From contig CAYXZW010000017.1 of the NCBI GenBank assembly GCA_964469905.1, positions 1 through 57,859 of the forward strand: a stretch of DNA of 57,859 bases. The letters run 5' to 3'. The stretch is from MVRV01 sp964469905 (GTDB lineage: Bacteria; Desulfobacterota; Syntrophia; Syntrophales; Smithellaceae). A model generated the notes under the pieces. The model searched no databases, was not told the origin of the DNA, and saw only the letters and a program-made list of their open reading frames with translations. The position numbers were made by a program, and so were the translations under genes. This document shows, one piece after another, positions 1 to 9,674 of the stretch (the stretch's first letter is position 1; each line of letters opens with the position of its first letter).

Positions 1-2474
1 TTGTTCAGATCATGCGCTACTCCGCCGGCCAGTTGCCCAAGAGCTTCCATCTTCTCTGCACGATTTAGACGATCTTCCAGGTTTCGTCTTTCTTCTTCCG
101 ATCTTTTCCGCTCTGTTACATCGCGGGAAAGACCACGAAATCCGATCGGTTTGCCTTGGGCATCTCTCATTAGCGATATCGAATCTTCGTGAAAACCTCT
201 CGTCCCGTCTTTTCTGATAATTTCGACATCTACACCCTTAACTGGCTCACCTGTTCTATATATCGTGCTGAATATTTGATATGCTTTTTTAGCACTTGCT
301 TGATCCTGAAACTGCCGGTTATTCATGCCGATCAGTTCATCCCTGGAATATCCAAGAATTTTGCATTCCGCGTCATTAACGAAGGTAAAATTACCGGCAA
401 GATCAATCTCAAAATAGCCGTCTTCCATTTGCTCAATTATTGTCCGATGCTTTTCCTCGCTCTTGCGCAGCGCCTCTTCAGCGTACTTGCGCTTGGTAAT
501 GTCGCGATAGATGGACTGGTATGTGCCATCGGGCATCATTTTACTGCGCATTTCAACTTTTGCTTCAGACATATCTGGGCGAATGATTATACGCTCGTTT
601 ACAACTATTTCACCTTTTTGCAGCAAGTCAAACCGAAGAGGAGTTTTCTGGAGACTCTCCGGCGCAAATAAAATATCACTGATATGCTTTCCTATCATTT
701 GTTCCCGCTTCATGCCGGCCAGTGCACACATGTAATCGTTAGCGTCAATAATGATACCATCTGGAGAACCCATCATTATCCCGTCTACGGCCAGCTCGAC
801 AAGGCCGCGATACCGCCCCTCACTTTCCCTTAGAGCCTCATCTATTCTCTTGCGCTCGGTAATGTCGATTACCTGAATAATGACTTTTGTTTTGCCCGAT
901 GAATCGAGGTATAGGGCACTGCGCACCTCTCCAATGCGCTTCTGGCCGTTTTTCTGCACAAACAAAAACTCATATTGCGTGGGGACATCCTCTCCCAGAT
1001 GACGACGCCGGTTTCTTTCGGCTACCAATAACTTGCTTTCTTCGGCCAGCAGGAAAGTGAAATTCTTGCCAATGATCTCCTGTTTTTCATGGCCGGCCAT
1101 CTTGCAGAACTCTTCATTCACGTAAGCATACTGGAAAGCGTCGTCGATAATGGCAATGCCGACGAGCGATCTTTCGACCACAGATCGGAATCTTTCCTCG
1201 CTTTCCCGCAGAGCCTCTGCAATCTGCCTGCGTTCAGTAATATCCCGGGCCACTGCCTGAAATCCTTTTACCTGGCCATCCTCGACAACTAACTGGGTAT
1301 TTTGCCCAATCCAGAACTCATGGCCATCTTTCGACAGAAGCGGATATTCTAAATATGTATTTTGAATCCCCTTGACGAACTGACGACCGAAGAACCTGAT
1401 GATTTCGTCATGCATGTCCTTGCGGATAAAGGATGTATAATGCTTTCCAATAATATCCTCTTCACTATAGCCCAAATGATTGAGCGCCGCCTGATTTACG
1501 AAAATGAAGTGTCCAGTGCTGTCTGTCTTGAGCACAATATCATTCGCATTTTCCACCAATGTCCGATAACTGACTTCACTCTCCCGCAATTTTTCTTCAG
1601 TTTGCTTATGCCCGGTTATGTCAAACTCGATTCCGTCCCAGCAGATGGAACCATCTTCCATCAGTCTCGGCGTAGATACCAGGGTGGACCATCTTATTCT
1701 TCCGGAGGGTTCCTTTATTCGCACATCAATATTGAAAGCCGCAAATGCTTTCAGGGCTTCATTTTCAGCTTTTACAAATGGTTCGATATCTTCTTTATAA
1801 ACATTACCGTAAATCAGATCGGGGTTGGCAATGCCTTCTGCGGGCGATACGCCATGCAATTTCCGGACTGAATCGCTTAAAAAGGTGAATTTTCTCGTGC
1901 CATCGCTCCTCATGACAATCTGATAGATCATTGCTGACGGGAGATTATTGCTGATGGATTGAAGGCGGGATTCGCTTTCCCGCAGCGCATTATCCGCACG
2001 CTTACGGTCGGTAATGTCTTTGGATGAACATAACGCAGAAACGACTCCCCCTTCCGAATCTTTAACCGGCGTAATCGTCGTTATGTAATAGCGGTCTCCG
2101 TCGGCCCGCGGAACACGCACCTCAATGACCTTCTCTTCGCCCGTGCGAAACACCTGGCTCAGTGCAGCAAAGCGCTTGTCCGCCTCCTCCCGGGGAAACA
2201 CATCCCAGATAAGCTTACCAATGATATCCTCTACCGGCTTGCCGACTCCATTGGCAAAGGCTTTGTTGACATACCTGTATTGCCCTTCCGGACTGAAGGA
2301 GAAAATGGGATCGGGTGATTCTGAAAGAAGCATGCGGAGCTTCTCCTCACTTTCCTGCAGCCCATTATTCACTAGTTTCAGATTTGCTTTCGCTATTTCC
2401 AGTTCCTGGATTCTCTGCTTTAATAATGCGTTCTCCTGTAGAATATCCTTATTTATCGTTGATTTTTCGAGCAC
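1..2474 (-). CDS. Multi-PAS sensor histidine kinase, 3' part outside window
   Basis: Reading the minus strand from a GTG at 2474 gives an uninterrupted frame of 824 codons that leaves the window at position 1. It has no stop, so the protein is incomplete at its C-terminus. An SD-like AAGGAG lies six bases before the GTG. After a short coiled-coil N-terminus there are about six consecutive PAS/PAC modules, each ending in a D-I/V-T-x-R/H-K type linker. The last visible residues are the H-box, LAGGVAHDLN, so a HisKA/HATPase core should follow outside. No membrane segment is seen, which suggests a cytoplasmic sensor. The H-box resembles that of the hybrid kinase at 32467-35559. Signal and partner are unknown. 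The kinase call is certain; the exact start is less so. Confidence 0.9.
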   Translation of the reverse strand, partial: MLEKSTINKDILQENALLKQRIQELEIAKANLKLVNNGLQESEEKLRMLLSESPDPIFSFSPEGQYRYVNKAFANGVGKPVEDIIGKLIWDVFPREEADKRFAALSQVFRTGEEKVIEVRVPRADGDRYYITTITPVKDSEGGVVSALCSSKDITDRKRADNALRESESRLQSISNNLPSAMIYQIVMRSDGTRKFTFLSDSVRKLHGVSPAEGIANPDLIYGNVYKEDIEPFVKAENEALKAFAAFNIDVRIKEPSGRIRWSTLVSTPRLMEDGSICWDGIEFDITGHKQTEEKLRESEVSYRTLVENANDIVLKTDSTGHFIFVNQAALNHLGYSEEDIIGKHYTSFIRKDMHDEIIRFFGRQFVKGIQNTYLEYPLLSKDGHEFWIGQNTQLVVEDGQVKGFQAVARDITERRQIAEALRESEERFRSVVERSLVGIAIIDDAFQYAYVNEEFCKMAGHEKQEIIGKNFTFLLAEESKLLVAERNRRRHLGEDVPTQYEFLFVQKNGQKRIGEVRSALYLDSSGKTKVIIQVIDITERKRIDEALRESEGRYRGLVELAVDGIMMGSPDGIIIDANDYMCALAGMKREQMIGKHISDILFAPESLQKTPLRFDLLQKGEIVVNERIIIRPDMSEAKVEMRSKMMPDGTYQSIYRDITKRKYAEEALRKSEEKHRTIIEQMEDGYFEIDLAGNFTFVNDAECKILGYSRDELIGMNNRQFQDQASAKKAYQIFSTIYRTGEPVKGVDVEIIRKDGTRGFHEDSISLMRDAQGKPIGFRGLSRDVTERKRSEEERRNLEDRLNRAEKMEALGQLAGGVAHDLN

Positions 2475-2696
2475 CCGAAACTCCTTCTTCGATACAACCG
2501 TTAGATATTCGATATCTAATACTACCTGACTAATTATGCTGATTAAAGGCTAATTGATGCACTTGGAGTTGTCAAATAGAAATTATGGATAAAATTATTT
2601 AAATAACAATAACATGCTTTTATTATGACTAATAATTACAGCAAGTAATGCTCACCATTCGCAGAGCGCACTTTAATTTAGCATTGACATCGGCAT

Positions 2697-2720
2697 AAAA
2701 AAACCCGCTTTAAGCGGGCT
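2697..2720 (-). terminator. Rho-independent terminator of ssrA
   Basis: On the minus strand AGCCCGCTT-AA-AGCGGGT is followed by a run of seven T. It begins about 24 bases past the tmRNA CCA end, the expected place and form for an intrinsic terminator. Confidence 0.9.
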
Positions 2721-2743
2721 CTTCTATTTCTCGTATTCTGTTT

Positions 2744-3097
2744 TGGTGGAGGCGGCGGGAATTGAACCCGCGTCCGAAAACCTTCCGCTGCAGCTTCTAC
2801 GTACGTAGCCTTCGTTTTAGAACCTTCACGCTGGATTGCTCCCTAAGGCCGGATCGTCACCGCGCTATCCTGTAAGTATTCGCCGCCCTCCCCCAGGCAA
2901 GAAGTTTGGCTATCCTGTCTTAATGACGTCCTAGTCCAGCCAACAGGCAAACCGGGTAGAACGTTAGCCGTCTAAGCGGCTAATGCGTAATCGTAGTTTT
3001 CTGCGATTATATGTTTCCTACCTGTTTAACGAGGCCTGTAGGAACCTCGGTACGCTTCTACAACTTCAAATGTCCCCGTCGAAACCGTTACGCCCCC
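2744..3097 (-). ncRNA. ssrA: tmRNA (ssrA)
   Basis: Transfer-messenger RNA that rescues stalled ribosomes and tags their products. The 5' end GGGGGCG pairs with CGCCUCC before an encoded ACCA, giving a seven-pair acceptor. The conserved GUUUCGACGG-like 5' segment and the T-arm GGUUCAAUUCC are present. The tag frame at 3004-2972 starts at a GCA resume codon and encodes AENYDYALAA before a UAG, so the tag carries the usual YALAA-type degron end. Total length is 354 bases, normal for a one-piece tmRNA. It has its own promoter and terminator. Confidence 0.97.
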
Positions 3098-3117
3098 CTA
3101 ACTTCTAAGTTGTCTAT

Positions 3118-3146
3118 AGTATAGACAGCTATTGCTTTTTTGTCAA
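3118..3146 (-). promoter_or_regulatory. Sigma-70 promoter of ssrA
   Basis: Minus strand TTGACA (3146-3141), a 17-base spacer, then TATACT (3123-3118). This near-consensus promoter would start transcription near 3111, about 14 bases before the mature tmRNA 5' end. Confidence 0.85.
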
Positions 3147-3357
3147 AGGAAACAACTCGTCCGACTTGAAACCAGATTATCTATTCTATGCAAATACATT
3201 AGCAATATCAGATCTGTTCATGCTTTTTACAATTAACAACAAGTATTTTTACCAGTATTTCATTGACATAAGCGTTTGTTCTTTCTATATTTCCTCTAAC
3301 AAGAAAATGGCCTGACCAGAGAGAGAAATCCTTCCACATATTCCATTGTGAGGCCGT

Positions 3358-4614
3358 ATGAAAAAACAGCCCTTTCATTGCTATAGCTGGTGTGTTTTCA
3401 CACTTTGTTCCTCCATGTACATCATCTCGCAGTTTTGGCGAGTCTCCAATGCAGTTATCGCCAGTGATCTGGTCCATGACTTGAGCCTCTCCTCGGAGAA
3501 TCTCGGGCTGCTGGGTGGTGCTTTTTTCTATAGTTTCGGCTTGGCTCAACTGCCAATGGGACCGTTGCTGGATCGCATCGGACCCCGTATTGTTATAAGC
3601 TTATTGGCCTGCATCGGGGCGGTAAGTGCAATTGTCTTTGCCCTCTCCAACAATGCCGGGATGGCGATACTGGCACGTGCAGGACTTGGTATCGGCATGG
3701 CAGCCATGCTTATGGGGTCGTATAAAATATTTACCACCTGGTTTTTACCCCATGAGTTTGCCACTCTTTCCGGTATCTTGGTTTCAATTGGCTATCTGGG
3801 GGCCATTGGCGCCACGACCCCCCTGGTCTGGCTGAGCAATATATTTGGTTGGCGCGGCGCTTTCCTTTGTATGGCAACGATAACTCTTTTAATGGCGGCC
3901 GCATTTTACCTCGTGATACGAGATCACCCGCCACAAAAGGCCGGAACTTTACTTGATATCCCACCATCTACGACCAATATTTTCTCTGGATTGCGCACCG
4001 TATTCAGCAGCAGCCTTTTCTGGAAACTGGCGCCTCTGGCTTTCGCCTCCTATGGAGCATTGATAGCCATTCAGGGTTTATGGGGTGGCCCATACCTTAT
4101 GCACACCTATGGCCTCAGCAAAGCGGCCTCCAGCACTATTTTACTGGCCATTCCTATCGGGGTCATTTGCGGCTCACCTCTGTGGGGACGCTGGTCTGAC
4201 AAGCTGGGGGGGCGTAAATTGCCGATTCTGCTGGGACAAGCTGCCATGCTGCTGGTCTTTTCCAGTCTAGCCATAAACACGCAGTTACCTCGCTGGGGAC
4301 TTTTGCTTCAATTCTGGTTATTGGGGGTGACTGGCGCCAGCAGTTTTATCTTGTATGCCCAGGTGAAAGAAACTTTTCCCTTATGCATCGTCGGAACCGC
4401 TCTTACCGCCCTGAATTTTTTTGTCGTCCTGGGTGCGGCCATGTTCCAGCACATGATAGGGATTATTATGGATAACTGGCAGCCATCAATAACGGGTATC
4501 TTGCCGTTTGTGGCCTATCAATGGGGTTTCGGCATTTCTGCCATCGTGCTCGCCCTGGCACTGGCAGTATATATGAGCAGTCGTGATACCGGGCCGGAAT
4601 CAGCCCCCTCATGA
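3358..4614 (+). CDS. MFS transporter (12 TM)
   Basis: A 418-residue hydrophobic protein with about twelve membrane segments. Family signatures are the loop 2-3 motif GPLLDRIGPR and its second-half counterpart GRWSDKLGGRK, which fit the major facilitator superfamily, NNP/OPA-like single-gene carriers. The ATG at 3358 has a GAGG five bases upstream. It is a lone plus-strand gene between ssrA and the convergent caspase-like operon, so context gives no substrate. Inner-membrane location and secondary transport are family knowledge; the solute is unknown. Confidence 0.85.
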   Translation: MKKQPFHCYSWCVFTLCSSMYIISQFWRVSNAVIASDLVHDLSLSSENLGLLGGAFFYSFGLAQLPMGPLLDRIGPRIVISLLACIGAVSAIVFALSNNAGMAILARAGLGIGMAAMLMGSYKIFTTWFLPHEFATLSGILVSIGYLGAIGATTPLVWLSNIFGWRGAFLCMATITLLMAAAFYLVIRDHPPQKAGTLLDIPPSTTNIFSGLRTVFSSSLFWKLAPLAFASYGALIAIQGLWGGPYLMHTYGLSKAASSTILLAIPIGVICGSPLWGRWSDKLGGRKLPILLGQAAMLLVFSSLAINTQLPRWGLLLQFWLLGVTGASSFILYAQVKETFPLCIVGTALTALNFFVVLGAAMFQHMIGIIMDNWQPSITGILPFVAYQWGFGISAIVLALALAVYMSSRDTGPESAPS

Positions 4615-4758
4615 TTGCGGTGAATATTTTTATTCCCGAGGACGCACAGCCGTGGAAACCAGGATGGCCGATAGTCCTGGTAAGGCAAAGAAAATGATCC
4701 TCCAAAGTGATAACACTTCTACCTATCTTCGGAATGTCTTCACTACCTGAAAAAACGT

Positions 4759-7026
4759 TTACCTTGCCCTGGATATCGGAACATTCAGTTTATCTTTAAC
4801 GGCATATTCGGACGGCAGCAGCATGGGTGTCTGATCCCGGTTCATTTCTAATGATGCCGTTTCCGCGACGTTTTTCCTGACAAACTCGTAGAGTCCGCCG
4901 AGTTCAACGGTTCCCTCTTTATCTCGGGACGCCTCCCCCCGCATGCCCCGCAGGAGATAGTAGGTAAATAGACCATGCCTGACCTTGTCGTAGTCGGAAC
5001 TCATCTGTGCCCCGGAAGATGCCGCCATGACCATTATCTTACCACCAGCCAGAACGGGGTTTTCAATGGAAATGCTTATGGGCCTCGTTCCCTCTCCGGT
5101 GATACTCCGGCCCTTTGCTCCGGAAAAACAGCTGTCCAGCATAACAACAACCTCCCGGGCAGGCAGTTTGTTCAGAGCATCATACATCTTCTGCAGAGGA
5201 TACAACTGGGAGGGATAATCTGGATTTCCTTCATAGGGAACAATGAACGCTTCTCTGCCCTGCGGTCCAGGAGCCCCGTGCCCGGCATAGTAAATAAATA
5301 CAGTTGAATTGCCCGTCACGCGTCGGGGGAGCCAGTCGCTGATGTTTGCTTCCAGATCGCTCTTAGTGGCTTTATCGTCCGTCAAAACCTTTATATTGGA
5401 TCTCGGGATGCCGCCTACATTTTCCAGATATCTTGCCACAACCTCCGCGTCCCGCACTGCGTACTTGACTTCCGGAATTATTTTATCCCTGTACTTGCTG
5501 ATGCCTACGACAAGGGCAATATTGTCTTTCTTCTCATAATCCCTGACTTTCAGCGGGATATCATCTACATTGACCTCCGAGATCATTTCCACGGTTTCCT
5601 TGACCTCAACCGCCCTTAGAGCCACTCTCAGGGTCTTTGCCTCCGTCGGCGAAAACCCTCCGCCTTCGCTGACCAATATCCTGAGATTCGCTGTTTCCGT
5701 GGAGATACGTACCGGTATGACAGCTTTAAATACAATTGTTTTCTTTTCCCGCGCCCCGATATCTCCGATGAGACGCTTCTCGCCAAAAAGATTAACCAGC
5801 AATGGAGTTCCGGAAAGAGTAACAACAACACCGCGTGCCACCCCTTCGCCCTTGTTTTCAATGGTGATTATGAGCTTTACTTCTTCCCCGCTTTCCAGAA
5901 TACGATTGTTGTTCTGATCGCTTAATTGCGTTGAAAAAGTGAGAAGCGGCAATTGTGATATGACCTCTTCCGTTTCCTTTGTTACAGATTTTCCCGGCTT
6001 CAGGGCAAGCTTCAGTGTTTTTATATCGGAGGCCGAAAAACCACCACTTTCCCCGACTTCTATTTTGATATCGGCGATTTCCCTTTGCAGATTAAGCGGA
6101 AGGGCAGCCTTGAACTCAACTGTTTTCTTTTCGCCGCGCGCCAGATCACCAAGCGATTTCATATTGCCCAGATAACCGAGCATCGCTTGATGGCCGGACA
6201 GAAGAACCTGGACGTCTTTAGCTGTTCCTTCCCCTTTATTTTCCACATCCACCTTCAACGAAACTTCTTCGCCTCCTTCAATGATGCCATCTCCGGAGCT
6301 TTCCGTAAAACTAACCTGGTAGACAAGAGATGGTTTCCTGGGAAGCGGTTTATCATCCGCCGCAACCACCGTAGCCTGTTGTCCAGTTTTTCCGCGAACC
6401 AACTGGTAGCCCTTGCCGCCTCCGATGTTCATCAGGCCGCCGCCGCCAATAGAGAAATTGCCACCCAGAATCTTGTTTTCGAAATCAACGTAGTCGATCA
6501 GCCATTCATATTTCCAGGCTCCAACGGCCACCAGCCATGATCCGATGAAAGTGCCGGCAAACCGGATTTCCTTGGCAGACTTGATACTAATGGTTCCTTC
6601 CGATTCGGCAGTGAATAAGGGCATACCGACCCAGGTCCCCTCCGGCTTAAACTTGAATTTGATTTCCAGATTTTCGCGGTCGATATAAATCAAATCGTTG
6701 AATTTCATTGTTTTAAGAACAGCCATCCCCGGCATCGGTCCTCCCTGGACATAGAAGGAAATCCCTTTGTCATATGCTTCGGGCTCTTTTTCCAGACGGA
6801 AATCATCTATCGAGGCAGTTTCAAAAAGAGGAATATCCGCGCCCAGGTTATCCTTGATAAACTGGGCCATTCTGACGAGTAATGTCTCCTTGACAGACCT
6901 GTCTTCTCCCAGCGTCTCACAGTTCTGTCCGCGACATAGCTTGACTGTCTGCGGATTCATGGTGGCGCAGCCGGAAACCCATAAAAGCATGGTTACAAGA
7001 ATAACAGAAAGAATCATTTTTTTCAT
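4759..7026 (-). CDS. Caspase-fold (peptidase C14) lipoprotein with CARDB-like repeats
   Basis: The frame extends to 7065, but the ATG at 7026 gives a classic lipoprotein signal (MKKMILSV..., lipobox VSGC, Cys20), so I start there. An AGGAG lies 11 bases upstream and overlaps the stop of the upstream gene. The 755-residue protein has an N-terminal region of unknown fold to about 230, two Ig-like repeats (about 235-342 and 362-472) of the type ENKGEGxAxxVxVxLSG, and a C-terminal caspase p20-like domain (about 500-735). The catalytic dyad is visible as YYAGHG (His583) and LDSCFSG (Cys633). Family members cleave proteins, often after basic residues. It forms an operon with the DUF4384-type gene eight bases upstream. 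The lipid anchor and repeats suggest an envelope or periplasmic complex; the target is unknown. Confidence 0.87.
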   Translation of the reverse strand: MKKMILSVILVTMLLWVSGCATMNPQTVKLCRGQNCETLGEDRSVKETLLVRMAQFIKDNLGADIPLFETASIDDFRLEKEPEAYDKGISFYVQGGPMPGMAVLKTMKFNDLIYIDRENLEIKFKFKPEGTWVGMPLFTAESEGTISIKSAKEIRFAGTFIGSWLVAVGAWKYEWLIDYVDFENKILGGNFSIGGGGLMNIGGGKGYQLVRGKTGQQATVVAADDKPLPRKPSLVYQVSFTESSGDGIIEGGEEVSLKVDVENKGEGTAKDVQVLLSGHQAMLGYLGNMKSLGDLARGEKKTVEFKAALPLNLQREIADIKIEVGESGGFSASDIKTLKLALKPGKSVTKETEEVISQLPLLTFSTQLSDQNNNRILESGEEVKLIITIENKGEGVARGVVVTLSGTPLLVNLFGEKRLIGDIGAREKKTIVFKAVIPVRISTETANLRILVSEGGGFSPTEAKTLRVALRAVEVKETVEMISEVNVDDIPLKVRDYEKKDNIALVVGISKYRDKIIPEVKYAVRDAEVVARYLENVGGIPRSNIKVLTDDKATKSDLEANISDWLPRRVTGNSTVFIYYAGHGAPGPQGREAFIVPYEGNPDYPSQLYPLQKMYDALNKLPAREVVVMLDSCFSGAKGRSITGEGTRPISISIENPVLAGGKIMVMAASSGAQMSSDYDKVRHGLFTYYLLRGMRGEASRDKEGTVELGGLYEFVRKNVAETASLEMNRDQTPMLLPSEYAVKDKLNVPISRAR

Positions 7027-7033
7027 TTTAGTA

Positions 7034-7900
7034 TCATCTCCTAACTTCGTAACCGATAACCGCATCCGCCCAAGAGGACTGCTCCAGCAAAGAAAGCTCT
7101 CCCATCAAATCGGAGAGCGTCACATCCAGGCTTCTTCCGGAAAGAAATTCCTTCTTCTCTTTTGTCGCGATAATCACTATTGTTTCGTATGCCCTGGAGA
7201 GATTTTTCGGTGTATGGACCCGGAGCTTAAATCCCGCTGCTCTCATGGCCTCGTCGGGGAAAATAAAGTCCTGACCGCTCGACAACTTTTCCAATTGCAC
7301 ATAAGGGTTGGGCAGAAGTTGAACAACCCTGCCGTCCTGGCTCACACTGAAGATATTTATATTCAGGTCGCCTGCGGTTTTTACCCTGATCCGTATCTCG
7401 TCATTATCCTGAAATACATTGAAGGCCGAGGAAAAAGGCCTGTCCGCTCTGGACACTTCGGCCGCGGCGATCCGAACGTCTTTTTGTTTCTTCTGCGGAA
7501 CGGGCTTGATGGAGGCTTTAATCCGGCAAACATAGGAGACCCGCCCGTTTTCAGTCTGGAGACCTTCGGACAAGATATCCTCCCTGATGATCAGCCCTTT
7601 GGTGAAGGTCGAAATCAGGTCGCTGATGAGTTCGGAGTTATAGACAATACTGGAGCTTCTGACCAGAACACCCGCCGCCCTTTCCACAGCTATCCGTCTT
7701 GCCTCGTTCAGGGCCAGAGCTTTCGCCTGAGCGGGCGTTGTATCTTCACCGAGCATCGCCCTTCCTTCGGCAATGACATCCTGTATACCTTCCAAAGATG
7801 CTTCGGCAGACGAGCCCATCACAGGGAAAGAGAAAATAAACAAAAAGATCAGCAGAATGATACAATGATTATGGACTGGAGCGGGCTTGCTTTCGGGCAT
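7034..7900 (-). CDS. Exported DUF4384-like protein, partner of the caspase-like lipoprotein
   Basis: The frame begins at a TTG at 7972, but the ATG at 7900 gives a protein of 288 residues with a clear export signal (HNHCIILLIFLFIFSFPVMG). The first half after the signal resembles the FlgT-N/LPP20-like fold (AxALALNEARRIAVERAAGV). The second half has the DUF4384 pattern of a beta domain with LLPNPY and the element FPDEAMRAAG. DUF4384 proteins are commonly encoded beside caspase-like peptidases, and here the stop TGA is only eight bases from the next ATG. A structural or regulatory partner of the lipoprotein is an inference. Confidence 0.72.
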   Translation of the reverse strand: MPESKPAPVHNHCIILLIFLFIFSFPVMGSSAEASLEGIQDVIAEGRAMLGEDTTPAQAKALALNEARRIAVERAAGVLVRSSSIVYNSELISDLISTFTKGLIIREDILSEGLQTENGRVSYVCRIKASIKPVPQKKQKDVRIAAAEVSRADRPFSSAFNVFQDNDEIRIRVKTAGDLNINIFSVSQDGRVVQLLPNPYVQLEKLSSGQDFIFPDEAMRAAGFKLRVHTPKNLSRAYETIVIIATKEKKEFLSGRSLDVTLSDLMGELSLLEQSSWADAVIGYEVRR

Positions 7901-8133
7901 AATAGAAACCACTCTTGAAAAAAGGTTGATTTTATAATGCCAGTAAATACCAAATCCCCCTTCGTTAGGCAAGTTCTTATATTAACGGATAACCCAGCAA
8001 ATATCTCCGTAAAAGCTTATCGTTTTTCGTATTCTCTGGATTAATTATCCGTTTACAATGGGTTTCTGACGCTCACTTTGAGCAAGAAGTGATTAACTCT
8101 GATGTTTCATTATATTGCGCCTAACCCCTTTTG

Positions 8134-8300
8134 TATTGGCTCCCCAGGACGCACAGCTATAAGAACTATTTAACGAAATTATTCATGGCTGTTGCAAAAC
8201 AATCCAATATTAAAATATAAATATTAACAGCCAGTTGACATCGCCATTCTATCTCTTTTATCTACAAGTCAAGTATTTTCGATTTGGAATTGTTGTAGCG
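8134..8300. repeat. tRNA-Asn 3'-end remnant plus cassette left-end repeat, copy 1
   Basis: Positions 8134-8147 repeat TATTGGCTCCCCAG, the last 11-12 bases of tRNA-Asn plus flank. Rightward, the sequence GACG(C/T)ACAGCT(A/G)TAAGAACTA and what follows is shared with 19007-19190 over about 150 bp with scattered differences. On its left the block carries only the right arm of the tRNA terminator (CGCCTAACCCCTT) and a short trace of the right-end repeat (CTCTGATGTTTC), as if internally deleted. The gene-free stretch 7901-8321 holds little else. Confidence 0.75.
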
Positions 8301-8301
8301 T

Positions 8302-8322
8302 CCCCCTGGTGGTTCTGGGGGT
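8302..8322. other. GC hairpin after the GGDEF gene
   Basis: CCCCC and GGGGG arms separated by 11 bases begin right at the stop codon of the diguanylate cyclase gene. No T-run follows on the minus strand, so it may stabilise or end the transcript but is not a standard terminator. Confidence 0.4.
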
Positions 8323-9539
8323 CAGTCGCGGTCCGCAGGTAGGTTTTCGGCGCGGAAGCAGTAGCCCGCAGGCATGGTGCGGCCTTCGATGATAGCCATG
8401 AGCGCCTTTTGGTCTTCCTGGGAAGTCAACTTGAATGACAGGCCTAGCTGGTAATTACCGTCCCCCACGGAAACCACCCGGCTCACCTGGGCGATGACGG
8501 GCAGGCTGATGCCCAGGACGCTGTCCGTCAGCTCAAGCTCGATGGTGCTGGTCTTGTCCACGGGTTTGTGCGTATCGCAGAGCAGCCCGCCGAAGCTTAT
8601 GTCGCGTGCCACGGCGAAGATCTGACCAGTGTTGTCGCTGAGACGCAACGCGAGGGGGTCGGTCAGGACGTAGCGCGTGTGGTTGCGCTGGCGGTCGTTG
8701 AAGGGGCGCACGCAATTTCGCGTGACCTTGGCTTGGTAGAGCGCCTGATCGGCTCGCTGGACCAGGGAAGCCATGTCCAGGGCATCGGCTGGGAAACAGG
8801 CCAGGCCAACGCTTACGGTGATGGCCGGGAGCTCCTGTCCGGCAAAGACGATGTGTTTCCGCTGCACGGCCAGACGGATGCGTTCGGCCACGCCAATGGC
8901 CTCTTCTCTGCCGGCCTGGGGCAGGATGATGGCGAATTCCTCGCCGCCGTAACGCACGACCGTGTCCAGGAGGCGTGCGGTTTCGCCAAGAACCTTGGCG
9001 ATGTCGCGCAGGGCCTGATCGCCAGCGGAATGACCGTAGGTGTCGTTGACCAGCTTGAAGTGGTCGAGGTCGAGCATGAGCAGGGCGAAGGGATAGCCAA
9101 AACGCCGGAAACGCTCCATTTCCCTCGGAATTTCCTGGGCGAACGAGTGGCGGTTGAACAACCCGGTGAGTTCATCCTTGTAGGCGCTTTCTTCTCTTTG
9201 GCGCAGCAGGTTCACTTCAATCAGCACGGGCTCGCGCAACATGGGGTTCACCTGCATGAAGTAGTCGCACATGGCCGTAACCATGCTGACGCTGCGCCCC
9301 AGGGTTTGGCAGAGCCCCTCCTGGTGCAGGAGGATTGCCTGGACCGTGTCCCTGGCCTCGGACGGGGGAAGCTCCAGGCGGCTCAGGCGGTACAAGGCCT
9401 CTGTGTAGATCTCGTCACCGCATTCGCGCGCAAGTTTTTTCCACTGCTCCTTGTTCAGGACACTGGCGGTTGTCGAGTATGTGATGAGTTCATTCAGTTG
9501 CCCAGAATAGTCTCCAGGCAGCTTCTGCTGGGTTGCCAT
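8322..9539 (-). CDS. Diguanylate cyclase with C-terminal PilZ domain
   Basis: A 405-residue soluble protein. Residues 1-115 are a helical region of unknown type. Residues about 120-280 form a GGDEF domain with an intact active site GGEEF (198-202) and an inhibitory I-site RLLD (189-192) at the standard five-residue spacing, so it should make c-di-GMP from two GTP and be feedback-inhibited. Residues about 283-390 match PilZ, with RNHTR (285-289) and DISFGG (313-318), a c-di-GMP-binding signature. Base composition is unusual: about 60 percent G+C or more in sampled lines against the mid-40s in neighbouring genes, pointing to recent transfer. It lies inside the tRNA-Asn remnant array. Confidence 0.93.
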   Translation of the reverse strand: MATQQKLPGDYSGQLNELITYSTTASVLNKEQWKKLARECGDEIYTEALYRLSRLELPPSEARDTVQAILLHQEGLCQTLGRSVSMVTAMCDYFMQVNPMLREPVLIEVNLLRQREESAYKDELTGLFNRHSFAQEIPREMERFRRFGYPFALLMLDLDHFKLVNDTYGHSAGDQALRDIAKVLGETARLLDTVVRYGGEEFAIILPQAGREEAIGVAERIRLAVQRKHIVFAGQELPAITVSVGLACFPADALDMASLVQRADQALYQAKVTRNCVRPFNDRQRNHTRYVLTDPLALRLSDNTGQIFAVARDISFGGLLCDTHKPVDKTSTIELELTDSVLGISLPVIAQVSRVVSVGDGNYQLGLSFKLTSQEDQKALMAIIEGRTMPAGYCFRAENLPADRD

Positions 9540-9674
9540 GCGCGTCTATCTCACTGCTATTAATGAATATGAATATTCAACATTTGATCACTTAGCATCA
9601 TAAGTAGAACGACTGCGACAGGAATTAATGATAATGTTCATCTTTGTGGGTTGAAGTATAAGAAACGCCGTCCT

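Noticed and set aside
4632..4650. GGACGCACAGC near 4639 resembling the start of the cassette left end at 8146
   Set aside because: Only about 12 bases match and no tRNA remnant or further similarity is present.
6767..7918. 383-codon plus-strand frame opposite the DUF4384/caspase-like operon
   Set aside because: No domain or SD; composition is that of an antisense shadow of two supported genes.
8568..9563. 331-codon plus-strand frame across the diguanylate cyclase gene
   Set aside because: It is antisense to a protein with clear GGDEF and PilZ motifs; high G+C makes long shadow frames.
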